Below are positions 13,128 to 23,295 of a stretch of DNA of 64,000 bases, piece by piece; position 1 is the stretch's first letter; every line of letters starts with the position of its first letter. Below the pieces are notes generated by a model. The model ran no database searches and was not told the origin of the DNA. It saw only the letters and a program-made list of their open reading frames with translations. The DNA is from Amaurobius ferox (lineage: Eukaryota; Arthropoda; Arachnida; Araneae; Amaurobiidae). The DNA is taken from positions 62,459,736-62,523,735 of the forward strand of contig OX578137.1 of assembly GCA_951213105.1 (NCBI GenBank), in the 5' to 3' direction. Both the position numbers and the translations under genes were made by a program.

Positions 13128-13746
13128 AGATGGGCCAAACTTTACGAGATGGTAGTCCACACCAAACTAAGCATTTATCGTCATAGTTTACCGGGTCGAA
13201 AATTAAAGCAAAGGCGTTACAGGCGCTCACTCGTTGGGAAGCGGCCGCTCCACAAACTTAAAAGCGTCATTTTAGTTGAAGAAGAAATCCACATATGCAA
13301 CAGTATGCTTGGGAAGAGGAAGAAGAACCCTCATGCAAACTTTCGTAACACCGAATGTACGGCCTTATCAGTTTGCAGCAGTTATTCGCAGCTCCAACTT
13401 TTGAGCCGATGGAGAAATTATTTACAAATAGGAAAAAAGCCGATATGCATTTCATCTATAGAGATGCAAATGGGAATGGCAGAGAGGCACAACAACTGTG
13501 CGGTGAACATTTCCTCCCTGTAGGCGGTTGCCCAATCGTAAAACATTCAAACGCTTGCATCGGAAGCCCTGTGAATCGGGATCCTTTCTCGCTACCAGGT
13601 CTGATGCAGGTCGTGCAAGGAGTGCTAGAAAGACAAGTGTGGAACATGCGAAGCAATCGGGCACATACTTGGTGTGAATAGCCCTGACCACACGACTGAC
13701 CCGAAGGCTTTCAGTAGCTATTTGTGTGGCCGGACACACTTGTTGT

Positions 13747-14044
13747 TGAGACCCAGACCGCCCGACCTACCAGAAAGGTGTAAGGTAACCGTTTGGACGG
13801 CCGGTAAATGCCACCTAATTTAGACCGGAACCCAGGGGGGGAGGCATCCACAGGGACCGTACCCTCCTTCCCCTACCACCAACCTCTCGGAAGGACTTAC
13901 GGACCCACATGTTTAACGTGATCGTACTCCGCATGAACACAGCGACAGTTGTGGCAGCGTGCAAATCCAGCGCGCAAATCACCGGACTACCGCGCCCGAA
14001 ATGTGCCAACAGCACGCGGTGTTCCCAGGTGGTCACCCACCTAA
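13747..14044 (-). mobile_element. 5'-truncated 5S-type SINE inside the transposase
   Basis: On the minus strand it keeps about 40 nt of the 3' part of the 5S head, the whole body and the tail. Variants of the 14-bp word GGCACACTTGGTGT lie on both sides (13732-13746, 14046-14059), as expected for a target duplication. Confidence 0.88.
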
Positions 14045-14045
14045 G

Positions 14046-14205
14046 GGCACATTTGGTGTAGAAGACCCAGACCGTCCGACTCATCCTGAGGACTTGAGTA
14101 TCTAGTTGGAGGGCCGGGGCACACTTGGTGTGGAAACCCCAGGCCGTCCGACTCATCCAGAGGACTTGAGTAACAATTTGGACGGCCGGTGGGCACACTT
14201 GGTGT
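14046..14205 (-). repeat. SINE-tail units separated by a recurrent 14-bp word
   Basis: GGCACACTTGGTGT or a close variant occurs at 14046-14059, 14118-14131 and 14192-14205, and also at about 13660-13675 and 13732-13746. The words enclose 57-60-bp segments that match the tail type seen alone at 16918-16978 (minus strand: CCGGCCGTCC ... GACGGTCTGGGTC). The arrangement can be read as a ~72-bp minisatellite or as serial insertions that each duplicated the same target. Confidence 0.85.
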
Positions 14206-14398
14206 TGTTGAAACCCAGACCGTCCGACCTACCAGAAAGGTGTAAGGTAACAGTTTGGACGGTCGGGAAGTGCCACCCAATTTAGACCGGAACCCAGTGG
14301 GGGAGGCATCCACAGGGACCGTACCCTCCTTCCCCTACCACCAACCTCTCGGAAGGACTTTCGGACCCACATGTTTAACGTGATCGTACTCCGCATGA
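14206..14398 (-). mobile_element. 5'-truncated SINE, second copy inside the transposase
   Basis: It carries the tail and body as far as the GCGGAGTACGATCACG region and lacks the 5S head. It abuts the last GGCACACTTGGTGT word on its tail side. The right flank shares only ACACTT with that word, so its far TSD is doubtful. Confidence 0.83.
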
Positions 14399-14894
14399 AC
14401 ACTTACACTCATGCCATCTCCAGCGAATCCAAACAATGACTGCAGCGGGTTATCCTCGTCGCGTGGAGTTTTCTCACTGGGTTCCTGGGGCAGAGTGCGA
14501 CGCAGCCAGATTTTCCGGCAACTGTGCTTTTCACTGATGAAACCTCCTTCGCACGTTATGGTACATTTAGCATCCCCAATGAACATGTGTGGACAAGTGT
14601 AAACCCACATGCAACATATCTACATGAGCATCAGCGACGATTCTCCGTCATTATGTGGGCAGGAATCATCGGCGATTGCCTAATAAGGGCGACTTGATGG
14701 GAGAATGTACCGTATTTTCCTGCAGGAGATCTTGCGGGAATTGCTAGAGAATGTTTCAAAAACATCCGGCTGCGTATGTGGTTCCAGCATGATGCAGCAC
14801 CAGCCCAATTTGGGTGAGAGGTAAGGACTGGACGTCACTTTTTCGGGCCGATGGATTGAGCGAGGTGGTCCCACAGCTTGGTCCCAACCTCCTA

Positions 14895-14963
14895 ACAAAA
14901 ATAAGTCAAGACACAACAGATCGGACGATACGTCCGATCTGTTGTGTCTTGACTTATTTTTGT
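14895..14963. repeat. Perfect inverted duplication (33-bp arms, 3-nt loop)
   Basis: Arms 14895-14927 and 14931-14963 are exact complements around the loop ATA. The right arm is in register with the transposase reading (SDL-CLD-FL region). The left arm is a flipped copy that replaced the sequence expected there. This looks like a template-switch quasi-palindrome that destroyed the last part of the active site. Confidence 0.92.
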
Positions 14964-15227
14964 GAGGATATCTCAGAGTCTCGTCTATGATACTCCTCTT
15001 GAAACTGAAGAGGAACTCGTCGCCAAAATTTCGACCGCTACTGCCGAAGTGCGTGACATGCCTGGTCTGTTCGAGAGAGTTCATCAATCCCTCCATCGCC
15101 GCTGTGAGACGTGCATTCAGGTTGACGGTTGCTTTTTGAGCCATTACTATAATTATTGTTTATTAAATGTCATTGTATAACTTTTAAGCCATTTTTGTGT
15201 TTTCGCCTCACCTCATCGGTTTCACCA

Positions 15228-15428
15228 TTAACCTTTTGCTTACGGGGAGGACAACGTCCATCCCAAACGAAGAACCTCCCCAAAAGACAGGTATTTGACA
15301 TACCCTATTCCAAACGGTTGGATCCCCCTTTATAGATATTGGCGTCGATAGGGTATGCCAAATACCTGCCTTTTTGGGAGGTTCTTCGTTTGGGATGGAA
15401 GCTATGTCACCCGTAAACAAAAGGTTAA
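15228..15428. mobile_element. TTAA-flanked MITE (piggyBac-type)
   Basis: A ~193-bp sequence with termini CCTTTTG and CAAAAGG lies between TTAA at 15228-15231 and 15425-15428. Internal inverted segments (AGAACCTCCC ... GGGAGGTTCT; ATACCCTAT ... ATAGGGTAT) let it fold on itself. TTAA duplication and CC-initial termini are typical of piggyBac elements. No ORF of note. Confidence 0.75.
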
Positions 15429-15535
15429 GCGCTCTCTGGCGCCTTTGCGTTTCATTTCCGACCCGGTAAACTATGACAAGAAATGCCTGGTTTGGTGTAT
15501 ACTACCACCTCGTAAAGTTTAGCCATCTTTTTTTA

Positions 15536-15552
15536 ATCATCCTGTATGTATG

Positions 15553-15583
<31 letters not shown>

Positions 15584-16903
15584 TTCTGTTTTTTTATATT
15601 TATGATATATAATTCAATTGGTTTATATTATTTCTCTTTCCAGTAGACAGTTCCAATGGTGTCTATAGTTAAATACTATTGCCATTGTCAGAAACTGGCT
15701 ATTCTATCGGTTTTAATTCGAATTGTATGGCTGTCCTGACGGGAATGCAATTTCGAACTAACCGCCATTTTTTGTGTAGTTTCAATTGATTGTTCTCTAT
15801 ATCTTGATCTTTAATCTTGAGCTAATTATTATTGCCTTTCCTCATTTATGTCATGTTTTCTTTTTCATTTTATATATATATTTATATATATACCTTTTTA
15901 ATTGTGATTTTTGTATACTATTATTCTCCTCATCCCCTTTCCATTATAGTTGATAAGTTACCTTCTATTTTTATCCTTAGTCTTGGTCTATAGTTATTTA
16001 TTTGTAACAGATATGCTAGCGATAGGTTTTTTTGTACTTACCGTATTTTATGCATAGTTTTCGTTTAAAATCTTTCAATTTATGTATATATATATATATA
16101 TATATAATTATTTTTTAACTCTCTTCCAACCGTGGGATTTTCGTGCACACACAAAAATTCTGTTTTCAGAGGATCCGCCAAATTTTAATATACTAAAATG
16201 TTTTACTAGACTAAACGGTATACCAAATTTCATCTTTCTATGACTTAAGAAAGTATGTTAAAAATGTCATCCAAAAAGTTGAAACATTTAGAAAACCACG
16301 CATCGGTCATGGCGAGTAAAATAAAAGTTTTAATAAAGAGGGACGTTTAAAGAGACGTAGAAAAGTCTATATCATACATAGGGATGCAATGAAGGTACTG
16401 ATCAGGAGAATACAGTGACTTTACGAATCATGTTTACTACTTTAATAATGTGCTAATTAAAACGAAAATATTCCATTTCTAACAGAGCTAATGACGCATT
16501 TTGCCTTGTTTGACTTCAAAGAATTGTTATCGATGAATTGTTTATGAAAGGATCCAGTGAATAGGGAATAACTCATTATTTCAAAATCTTAAAAGTGAAG
16601 TCTATGTAAAGGCATTTTCAAAATGCTAGAATACTTCGTTTGTAGCCAATTTAGTTAGAAAACTCTGATTTCTATCTCTCATTACGCTCTCTTTACATTA
16701 GATAAATTAATAATTACAATTTAAAATGAGAATCTACCTCAAGATAAGACATTTACATTCTTTGTAAAACACCGTAATTAAAGTCTCTTTAAATTATCGA
16801 TTTCAATGAACTCTAATGAATTTCTGGATAAATTTTACCATTTTTTCTCGAAATCAATCAGCAAAGCGGGAAGAAGTGGTCGAAGTAAGAATTCGATTTT
16901 TAC
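15536..16903. other. AT-rich sequence with no recognised gene
   Basis: TA microsatellites at 15557-15583, about 15873-15893 and 16083-16106. No coding sequence is supported. Confidence 0.4.
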
Positions 16904-16917
16904 ACACTGAAAATCTA

Positions 16918-16978
16918 CCCCGGCCGTCCAACTAGTTACTCTAAGTCCTCTGGACGAGTCGGACGGTCTGGGTCTTCA
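16918..16978 (+). mobile_element. 61-bp SINE-tail insertion with 14-bp TSD
   Basis: The insert (CCCCGGCCGTCCAACTAG ... GACGGTCTGGGTCTTCA) is flanked by perfect 14-bp repeats ACACTGAAAATCTA at 16904-16917 and 16979-16992. It is an independent retroposition of only the terminal tail unit, and the same unit recurs at 14046-14205. Confidence 0.92.
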
Positions 16979-17523
16979 ACACTGAAAATCTATGCTCTCG
17001 AATATCGTTAATCGGACGGCATATTTCGAAATTGCTTAGGACAGCGTTTTTCAACTTGGGTATACTCGGATCTCTTGCAGATACACAAAATAGCTGTTAG
17101 GGATAAGTGGAACCTTTTCAACAATGTCGGACACCGTATTGAACGAGCGCCTAATCACCGCAATGAACTCCTGGGAAAATACACCACGTGATATCTACGT
17201 CAGGCGCGAATTTCAGCAGACCTCGTGACGGCAGCTGAATGATGAGAGCTATTTGTTTTCTTCATGCGGAAATTTACAGTTCAATTAGTCTATGCGCGAT
17301 TTTGATATTGAAAACACACACATACATATATATATTCTATTTAAATTTTATTTTATTGACATTTTTTTAATAAAAATTATTTATAATATCAATTATTTAT
17401 AAAATATTTAAATATCAATATTTTCAATATCAAAATCGAACAAATAGACGAATTGAACTATAAATTTCCACATGAAAAAACCAAAGAACTCTTATCATTC
17501 ACCTGAGGTCACACATCTACGTG

Positions 17524-17576
17524 TCCAGTTACCTTACACCTTTCTGGTAGGTCGGACGGTCTGGGTCTCAACAACA
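17524..17576 (+). mobile_element. 53-bp SINE-tail insertion with 13-bp TSD
   Basis: Only the last 53 nt of the standard 5S-SINE tail are present (CAGTTACCTTACACC ... GGTCTGGGTCTCAACAACA). The flanks are ACACATCTACGTG at 17511-17523 and ACACATTTACGTG at 17577-17589 (12 of 13 identical). Confidence 0.9.
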
Positions 17577-17589
17577 ACACATTTACGTG

Positions 17590-18196
17590 ACGTCACCCCA
17601 AAAGACAAAAAGAAACAGCTGTCAGAAGGGCTGAGTCTGCTGAATTTCCCGCCTGACGTATGTATCACGTGGTATTTTGGCGGGAGTTCGTTGAGGTGAC
17701 TAGGCGCACGTCCATAGTGATGCTTTTTATGTGTAAGTGCAAGATATAACCGCAAGGGGAAAATGTATTTTAATTGATGTCTTTGTATTTGATACTTTAT
17801 TTAGAAATTTGTGCTATTCAAATACTTAGTAAGTGAAGAAATGGGCGCAATAGTTTAATTTTTAAATAAGTTTTAACTTCTTATTTCGTTTTAATATGCA
17901 CCTTCCATGTCTTTTTACGAGGTATTAATTACGTTAGTTTCTCTGTTTGTTTGTTTCCGTCAAATCTTGAAATAAAATTTTAACCCGTTTCTATCGAAGA
18001 GATTTTCTTGATATTTTACATATACAAGGTAGGATCAAAAAGTTTGGAGACTGTGCTGATATCTCCAACCGTGATTGGAGGAGAGGGGAACTATTTTAAC
18101 GTGACGTAGACACATGTGACGCGAGATGTAAAAAAGAAGAAGCAGGTCCGCAGTGCAGGGTTTTTCCAGACAATGCGTGTCAGCAGTCAACTGTAG
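17590..18196. other. Unassigned sequence before the LINE
   Basis: No gene is recognised. An in-frame stop at 18194-18196 limits the LINE reading frame on this side. The segment from about 18027 (AGGATCAAAAAGTTTGGAGAC) may be another repeat, but I could not place it. Confidence 0.35.
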
Positions 18197-18214
18197 TCGT
18201 TCGCGTTCGTCGGT

Positions 18215-19402
18215 GGTGAGGATGCCTCAATTCCAGCCAACTACAGACCAATCAGTTTGTTGCCGACACTTAGTAAAATTACTGAGAAAATAATTCTTAA
18301 GAGACTGAACACGCACCTTAGTGAGAATGACATTATCATTCCGGAGCAGTTTGGATTTCGGCCAAAACACTCCACCACTCATCAATTGCTGAGAGTGGTA
18401 GAGTACATTTCTTCTGGTTTTAATAATAAGACACCCACAGCCGCGATTTTTCTTGACATCCAAAAAGCCTTTGATAAAGTGTGGCACTGTGGATTAGCTT
18501 ACAAATTGATCACTCTAAAAGTCCCTGACGCACTTGTCAAACTTTTAATTTCATACCTAAATAACAGACACTTTCAAGTCAGAGTAAAAAATAACTTATC
18601 TACACCCAAGCTCATTAAAAGTAGTGTACCGCAAGGATCCATCCTGGGCCCGACACTCTTTAACATATATCTAAATGACATTCCCAGGACCCCAGACACG
18701 GAGCTGGCACTCTATGCAGACGACAGCGCGATACTTGCAAAACACCCTTACGTCTCAGTAATGCACAGACAGCTACAACAACACTTAGACATACTCCAAA
18801 CATGGCTGGAAAAATGGCGAATAAAATTAAATCACAATAAATGTCATTGGATTTATTTCTCAAGAAAACGTAAACCTCCGCCTCCTCTGTACATAAACAA
18901 CCATGCCCTAAAAGCGGAAAAATCTACTAAATACCTAGGTGTAACGATAGACTCCCACCTAACTTGGAAACTGCACGTAACGAACATAATCAAAAAAGCG
19001 TATATAACCATAGGAGCCTTATACCCAATGATAGGAAACGGAAATCTAAGTTATCAAAATAAACTCCTAATTTATAAATCGGTCATCTGCCCGGGAATGC
19101 TGTATGCAGCACCCGTATGGGGATATGCCTGTAAAACTACCATAGACTTATTAGAGACAAGACAAAACAAAACCCTAAGGATTATAAGGAAAGCCCCTAG
19201 ATACTTAAGAAACTCGGTAATTAGGAAATACTTCAAAATAAAAACTGTTAGAGCCCAAATCAAAAAGCTAGCGCTTAAATTCTACAAAAATCTGCCATCT
19301 GTCCCAAATGAACTATTATTTAATCTGCATGACTATGATCATCGCAAGGCTAAATCTCGTAAGAGACCCCGCTCGGTACTTAACTTTGATATTCGGTACT
19401 AG
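18215..19402 (+). CDS. 5'-truncated Jockey-type LINE reverse transcriptase
   Basis: An open frame runs from about 18212 to a stop at 19400-19402. Counting from the Leu codon at 18257 there are 381 residues. The family motif PANYRPISLLP lies just upstream, so the real frame begins there. RT motifs follow in order: FGFRPKHSTTHQ (about residues 42-53), IFLDIQKAFDKVWH with catalytic Asp67, VPQGSILGPTLFN, ALYADDSAIL (YADD at 153-156), and YLGVTID. A full ORF2 of this group is around 900 residues and begins with an endonuclease, so this copy lacks the N-terminal half. The retained frame is undamaged, suggesting a fairly young insertion. It cannot retrotranspose on its own. No poly-A or TSD was confirmed. 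Confidence 0.92.
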   Translation, partial: GEDASIPANYRPISLLPTLSKITEKIILKRLNTHLSENDIIIPEQFGFRPKHSTTHQLLRVVEYISSGFNNKTPTAAIFLDIQKAFDKVWHCGLAYKLITLKVPDALVKLLISYLNNRHFQVRVKNNLSTPKLIKSSVPQGSILGPTLFNIYLNDIPRTPDTELALYADDSAILAKHPYVSVMHRQLQQHLDILQTWLEKWRIKLNHNKCHWIYFSRKRKPPPPLYINNHALKAEKSTKYLGVTIDSHLTWKLHVTNIIKKAYITIGALYPMIGNGNLSYQNKLLIYKSVICPGMLYAAPVWGYACKTTIDLLETRQNKTLRIIRKAPRYLRNSVIRKYFKIKTVRAQIKKLALKFYKNLPSVPNELLFNLHDYDHRKAKSRKRPRSVLNFDIRY

Positions 19403-19735
19403 GAACGTCCCACCTTAATCAGTTGATATTAAAGAAAACTCGCGATCTTTGGTTTTCTACAAAATGTTTAAAATCCTAAACTGCTAAAATGCTAGGTTAC
19501 CCTCAGATCTGCATCAACCCCCCAAACTGCTTAAACTCTTAATGTGCAACAAACTGCCACACTAGGAGCTAGGACAAATAATAAAAACAGTAAATCAAAA
19601 ACCTCGAACCTCCAACTATGGACCAATGAAATAATGTCACAGTATGAAGATAAGAACCACACCTAGAGATTGGAGATTAAAGGCGCTTCGCGCCTGGTGC
19701 TCTGTTCTGGACGAAACTCTATGAAGGGCGTTCGT
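19403..19735. other. Possible LINE 3' UTR and flank
   Basis: Non-coding sequence after the RT stop. The 3' end of the LINE is not evident. Confidence 0.3.
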
Positions 19736-19739
19736 CGAA

Positions 19740-20510
19740 AATGGAAATGGCGTTTGAAGAACAACGTGCAAATATCAAATTCTGCCAGCGTTTGGGGATA
19801 TCGCAGACAGAAACATTGCACCTGCTGCAGCAGGTGCAATGTTTCTGTCTCTGGAGTCTGCCTCTGGATTTAGAGTCTGGAGTATAAGTGATATGAGTAA
19901 AATATTCATTGACTTAACATAGAGAAGCATGCGATTTTATAGCATTGCCATTTTTGATGAAGTTTTAAGTTTCCAAGTTTAATAAATTATTGTAGTACTG
20001 TGATAATTTAAAACATATCAGTGCTGAATGCATAGCATTTTGGAGATGTTTAAATAAAATTGCATTACAGTTGAAATGTGGTTCATAATCGATGCTTTAT
20101 ACATGGCGATCGATGCTTTATACTTTATGGCGTTTGAAGAACAACGTGCGAATAACAAATTTTGCCAGCGTTTGGAGAAATCGCCGACAGAAACATTGCA
20201 CGTGCTGCAGCAGGTGCAATGTTTCTGTCTCTGGAGTCTGCCTCTGGATTTAGCTTTGGAGTCTGGAGTATAAGTGATATGAGTAAAATATTCATTGACT
20301 TTACATAGAGAAGCATGCGATTTTATAGCATTGCCATTTTTGATGAAGTGTTAAGTTTCCAAGTTTAATAAATTATTGTAGTACTGTGATAATTTAAAAC
20401 ATATCAGTGCTGAATGCATTGCATTTTGGAGATGTTTAAATAAAATTGCATTACAGTTGAAATGTGGTTCATAATCGATGCTTTATACATGATTAATCTT
20501 TCTTGTTAAT
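19740..20510 (+). repeat. Two tandem copies of a mariner-derived element
   Basis: Copy 1 (about 19740-20110) and copy 2 (about 20128-20510) are nearly identical. Each starts with a short transposase-like N terminus (FEEQRANIKFCQRLG and ETLHLLQQ in copy 1), similar to the helix-turn-helix start of mariner transposases. A palindrome and ~280 bp of non-coding sequence follow. Further diverged copies lie at about 23940-24200 (-) and 61460-61720 (+). The coding part is cut off after about 25 residues, so no protein is expected. Confidence 0.8.
19805..19850. repeat. Perfect 46-bp palindrome in the mariner-derived repeat
   Basis: Two 23-bp arms with no spacer (CATTGCACCTGCTG meeting CAGCAGGTGCAATG). 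The tandem copy near 20188-20230 has one mismatch in the arm. The left arm is in frame with the helix-turn-helix fragment and the right arm is its inverted copy. Confidence 0.93.
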
Positions 20511-20906
20511 AAACAATGTGTTTTCCCAAACAATGTAATTCTATTTTGGGTGACTTATGATTTTATTTTTAGTCATATATGACAAAGAATGTTGTGATAG
20601 TTAAAAATTATTTTTTACTTTTTACGTTCATTTTGCTAAAACTATATAACTTAAGGAGTTTTTTATATATATTTTATTTAAAAGTAAATATATGTTGTAT
20701 ATTTTCTTTAAATGATTACTTTTGTAAAGTTGAGACAAAAATTAATCTTCTTATAAGTGTTTTTTACTATTTACTATTGAAATGAAAATACCACGGGTAT
20801 TATAAAAACTTATATTTGAAAGAAACTGCTTTGTAAATGTTTTCTTGCATATCAGCATTTTTGTTGCATTCCAGAAGGAATAAATTATTTTTGCGTCACA
20901 ATGCGC
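20511..20906. other. AT-rich sequence with no recognised gene
   Basis: Short ORFs only. Confidence 0.4.
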
Positions 20907-20972
20907 TATCAGAAAATTTTTATTTTTAATGCAACAAGATCATTAAAAAAACCGCATATCTGTATCCTTGTA
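20907..20972. repeat. Internal fragment of foldback family B
   Basis: About 64 bp (ATCAGAAAATTTTTATTTTT ... CATATCTGTATC) matches the arm of the element at 9462-10325 but lacks its termini. Confidence 0.8.
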
Positions 20973-21688
20973 TACGGTAAGCCATTGAAATATTATAATA
21001 TTAAAAATATAATATTTTCAATTGCTTAATATTTGCATTGCATTTGGAACACTAATCTTACCAAAAATACTTTCAGAAATATCATACTCGGACACTTCAA
21101 GAGAAATCAAATTTACAACACGTTTAAAAAAGATTGCAATAATAGCAATATTAAAATCATAACAGAGGCTTTATATAAACATTATCCTATTTATTTCTTA
21201 AAGGATTGCTATAGATCGATTTTCAAAGATCATGTAGATTTTGACAGTTTACTTCTTCAATTTGCAAGTAAATAAAGTTTATGCGTGCCTGCTAAGAAAG
21301 CACGCATGCGTAAATCGAACATATATATGATAGCGAGTTGGGCAGGAATCACTTTTGGTCCAGTTTCCTTCTGTTTGGTTGTCTTGTTCTTCCGTGTCCG
21401 GGTGCCTTCGTATTAGCACGCATTGGGGACCAACCTTTGCTTTGCATTGGTACCGTGAGCGTTTGCCTAGGCTGGAAAAGCAGCTTTAAACGGGAGGGGG
21501 AGTCGCAATCCTCCCCAACCATTAAATGCAAAGCATTTGGTTATCCCAAGTTCCTTTAAATCTTCTTTTTCTTGGATTACATTCTGCTTCGGAGTATAGA
21601 GCGGCTTGGCGCCTTTTCCTGAGTAGTGCCTTTGATTTTAGTGGATATGCATAGGAATTCCTTTTGAATTTGTTTACAGGCTTTTATA

Positions 21689-21724
<36 letters not shown>

Positions 21725-21739
21725 GTATATATATATTAT

Positions 21740-21771
<32 letters not shown>

Positions 21772-22470
21772 TTTTTATGTGTGAAGCATAGGATTTTTTA
21801 TGCATTCACTGATTGGAATTCACTTTGCAATGTTTCGTCAGTCGCCAAATTTGACCTGTACGTTTTTAAATTCGTAAGGCTTTTGAATACAGACTGACGT
21901 GAATTCAAATAAACAGACCAAGGTAAAAAGAAACATATTTTATAAACCCTCATTCCAAGCTGAGTGGTTGATTGATTTTCCCTGAAATTGTACTTGTTTT
22001 ATCTTTGAATGGAATCAATTTATAGAAGGACGATTTTCAACGAATTAATTGCTATGGTATTATTTAGTTCCACAAGAATTAAAATGATGATCACATAGAA
22101 ATTGCATTAAAATCATTTTAAGAGAGCATGTTTTGTAGTAAGCAAAAGCATTTTTCAGTACAAATCATTCCTTTAATATTTATTTTTTCTTAGTTGTTCG
22201 AATTAAAATTTATACCGCATTCAACATATAACTAACTTTTCCTATAGATAAACAAATTATGGAAAAATATTTTATGAATTATACATTTTTTTCTTTTGAA
22301 TAATTTTATGGCTTGCTTATAACTCAATTTCGCTAAACAGCAATAGGCTTCTATTGATTAAAATAGAAATTGCATGGAAATTGCTTTGAAATCCAGTTCC
22401 TCGTAGAAAAGTAACGTTTCAAATATCTTGAGAGCTAGCTGGTTACAATAATATCCAAATAATGCCCAAT
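20973..22470. other. Unassigned AT-rich sequence
   Basis: It includes (TA)n at about 21688-21775. The 80-codon ORF at 21033-21275 has no motif I recognise, and I do not call it a gene. Confidence 0.35.
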
Positions 22471-22474
22471 TATT

Positions 22475-22557
22475 GTTGGTACTCGTCACGTATGGATTTG
22501 AATCCATAGAACCCTTGGATCTCGGCTAGACATTAAACCTTTTGACCACAGATGATC
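22475..22557 (-). repeat. tRNA-like sequence
   Basis: On the minus strand, CTGTGGTCAAAAGGTTTAATG (A-box-like region) lies upstream of GGATTCAAATCC (B-box-like) at tRNA-like spacing. The fold is imperfect. It may be a SINE head or a tRNA pseudogene. Confidence 0.45.
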
Positions 22558-22559
22558 CT

Positions 22560-23290
22560 TGCAGGTCGTTTAATTTGTGCTTTCTTACAGAAAGCACCTA
22601 ACTTTTTCGTTGTGTCTAAAAAAATTACAGGTAGGCTAAGTTCTGATTGCGCAGTAAGTTTGGAGCGTAAGACTACGACTTGCAGATTTCAACTCCGATT
22701 ACACGTGAAAATTTTTATAAAATTTAAGTTTAAACCACTGCGATATGTTTTTTACATATTTGAATATATATCGTTGAGAGTTTTAAAACGATGCCACGCA
22801 GAGCCGCGTTTTGTGTTCATGATTGCCGAGATAGACTGAATTCACACCTAGAAATATTGCATCATCTTCAACCTTCACTGGAAGCACTGAGCGCATGATG
22901 TATTGCGCTGTACGTGAATTGTACTCCATGCTGTTTACGAATATGCTAACACGTTTAATGTTTGGTATGTATTTTTAATGACACAACGATTTTTTATTGG
23001 ATCTATTTTTATCACAGGCTGTCGTCTGTAAGCCGCTCCATACTATTCGTGGAGTTTGACGTAGCCCTAATTCAAAAATTACAGTTTCGCAGATATAGGC
23101 ATAAAACTACCATGCAATGTCTGCACAACTTAACTCAACATATACCCATAAATTCTCGGAATCGAAACGTAGTTCAGCGAAAAGTAGGGGGGGGGGGCAG
23201 ATAACGCATGGCTACACGTGCAGGGTCAAGTAACACTGACTGCATCGTGTCTGTCTTTATTTTAGCATCTTTCCCTAACAGCATTTTTTT
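22560..23290. other. Unassigned sequence
   Basis: Short ORFs without recognisable motifs, and a G9 run near 23190. Confidence 0.35.
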
Positions 23291-23295
23291 TCACA

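Larger units (their letters stand above)
13430..15145 (+). pseudogene. Broken mariner-like (DDE) transposase
   Basis: The N-terminal part (13430-13660) reads ADMHFIYRDANGNGREAQQL and, after a frameshift, a segment with NRKTFKRLH. This matches the helix-turn-helix region of a transposase family common in arthropods. SINE insertions at 13660-14400 interrupt it. The catalytic part then resumes: YPRRVEFSHW (about 14450), frameshift, LFTDETSFARYG with the first catalytic Asp, FSVIMWAGIIGDCLI, and FQHDAAP with the second Asp (about 14787). The third catalytic region (expected SPLDF-LWG) is damaged by a perfect inverted duplication at 14895-14963. The C terminus is intact: VYDTPLETEEELVAKI to RRCETCIQVDG. 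Several frameshifts make it non-functional. Confidence 0.88.
13122..15535 (+). mobile_element. Mariner-like DNA transposon with ~100-bp TIRs, decayed
   Basis: The left end (13124-13230; AAGATGGGCCAAACTTTACG) and the complement of the right end (15429-15535; AAGATGGCTAAACTTTACG) align over about 100 bp, through the words CATAGTTTACCGGGTCG and GCAAAGGCG. It sits between two (TA)n tracts, consistent with TA targeting. Inside are a broken transposase gene, several SINE-derived insertions, a perfect hairpin and a TTAA-flanked MITE, so the element has long been immobile. Exact outer ends are uncertain because the flanks are TA-rich. Confidence 0.85.

Noticed and set aside
21033..21275. 80-codon ORF as a small gene
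   Set aside because: No start context, motif or conserved copy supports it, and AT-rich sequence produces such ORFs by chance.
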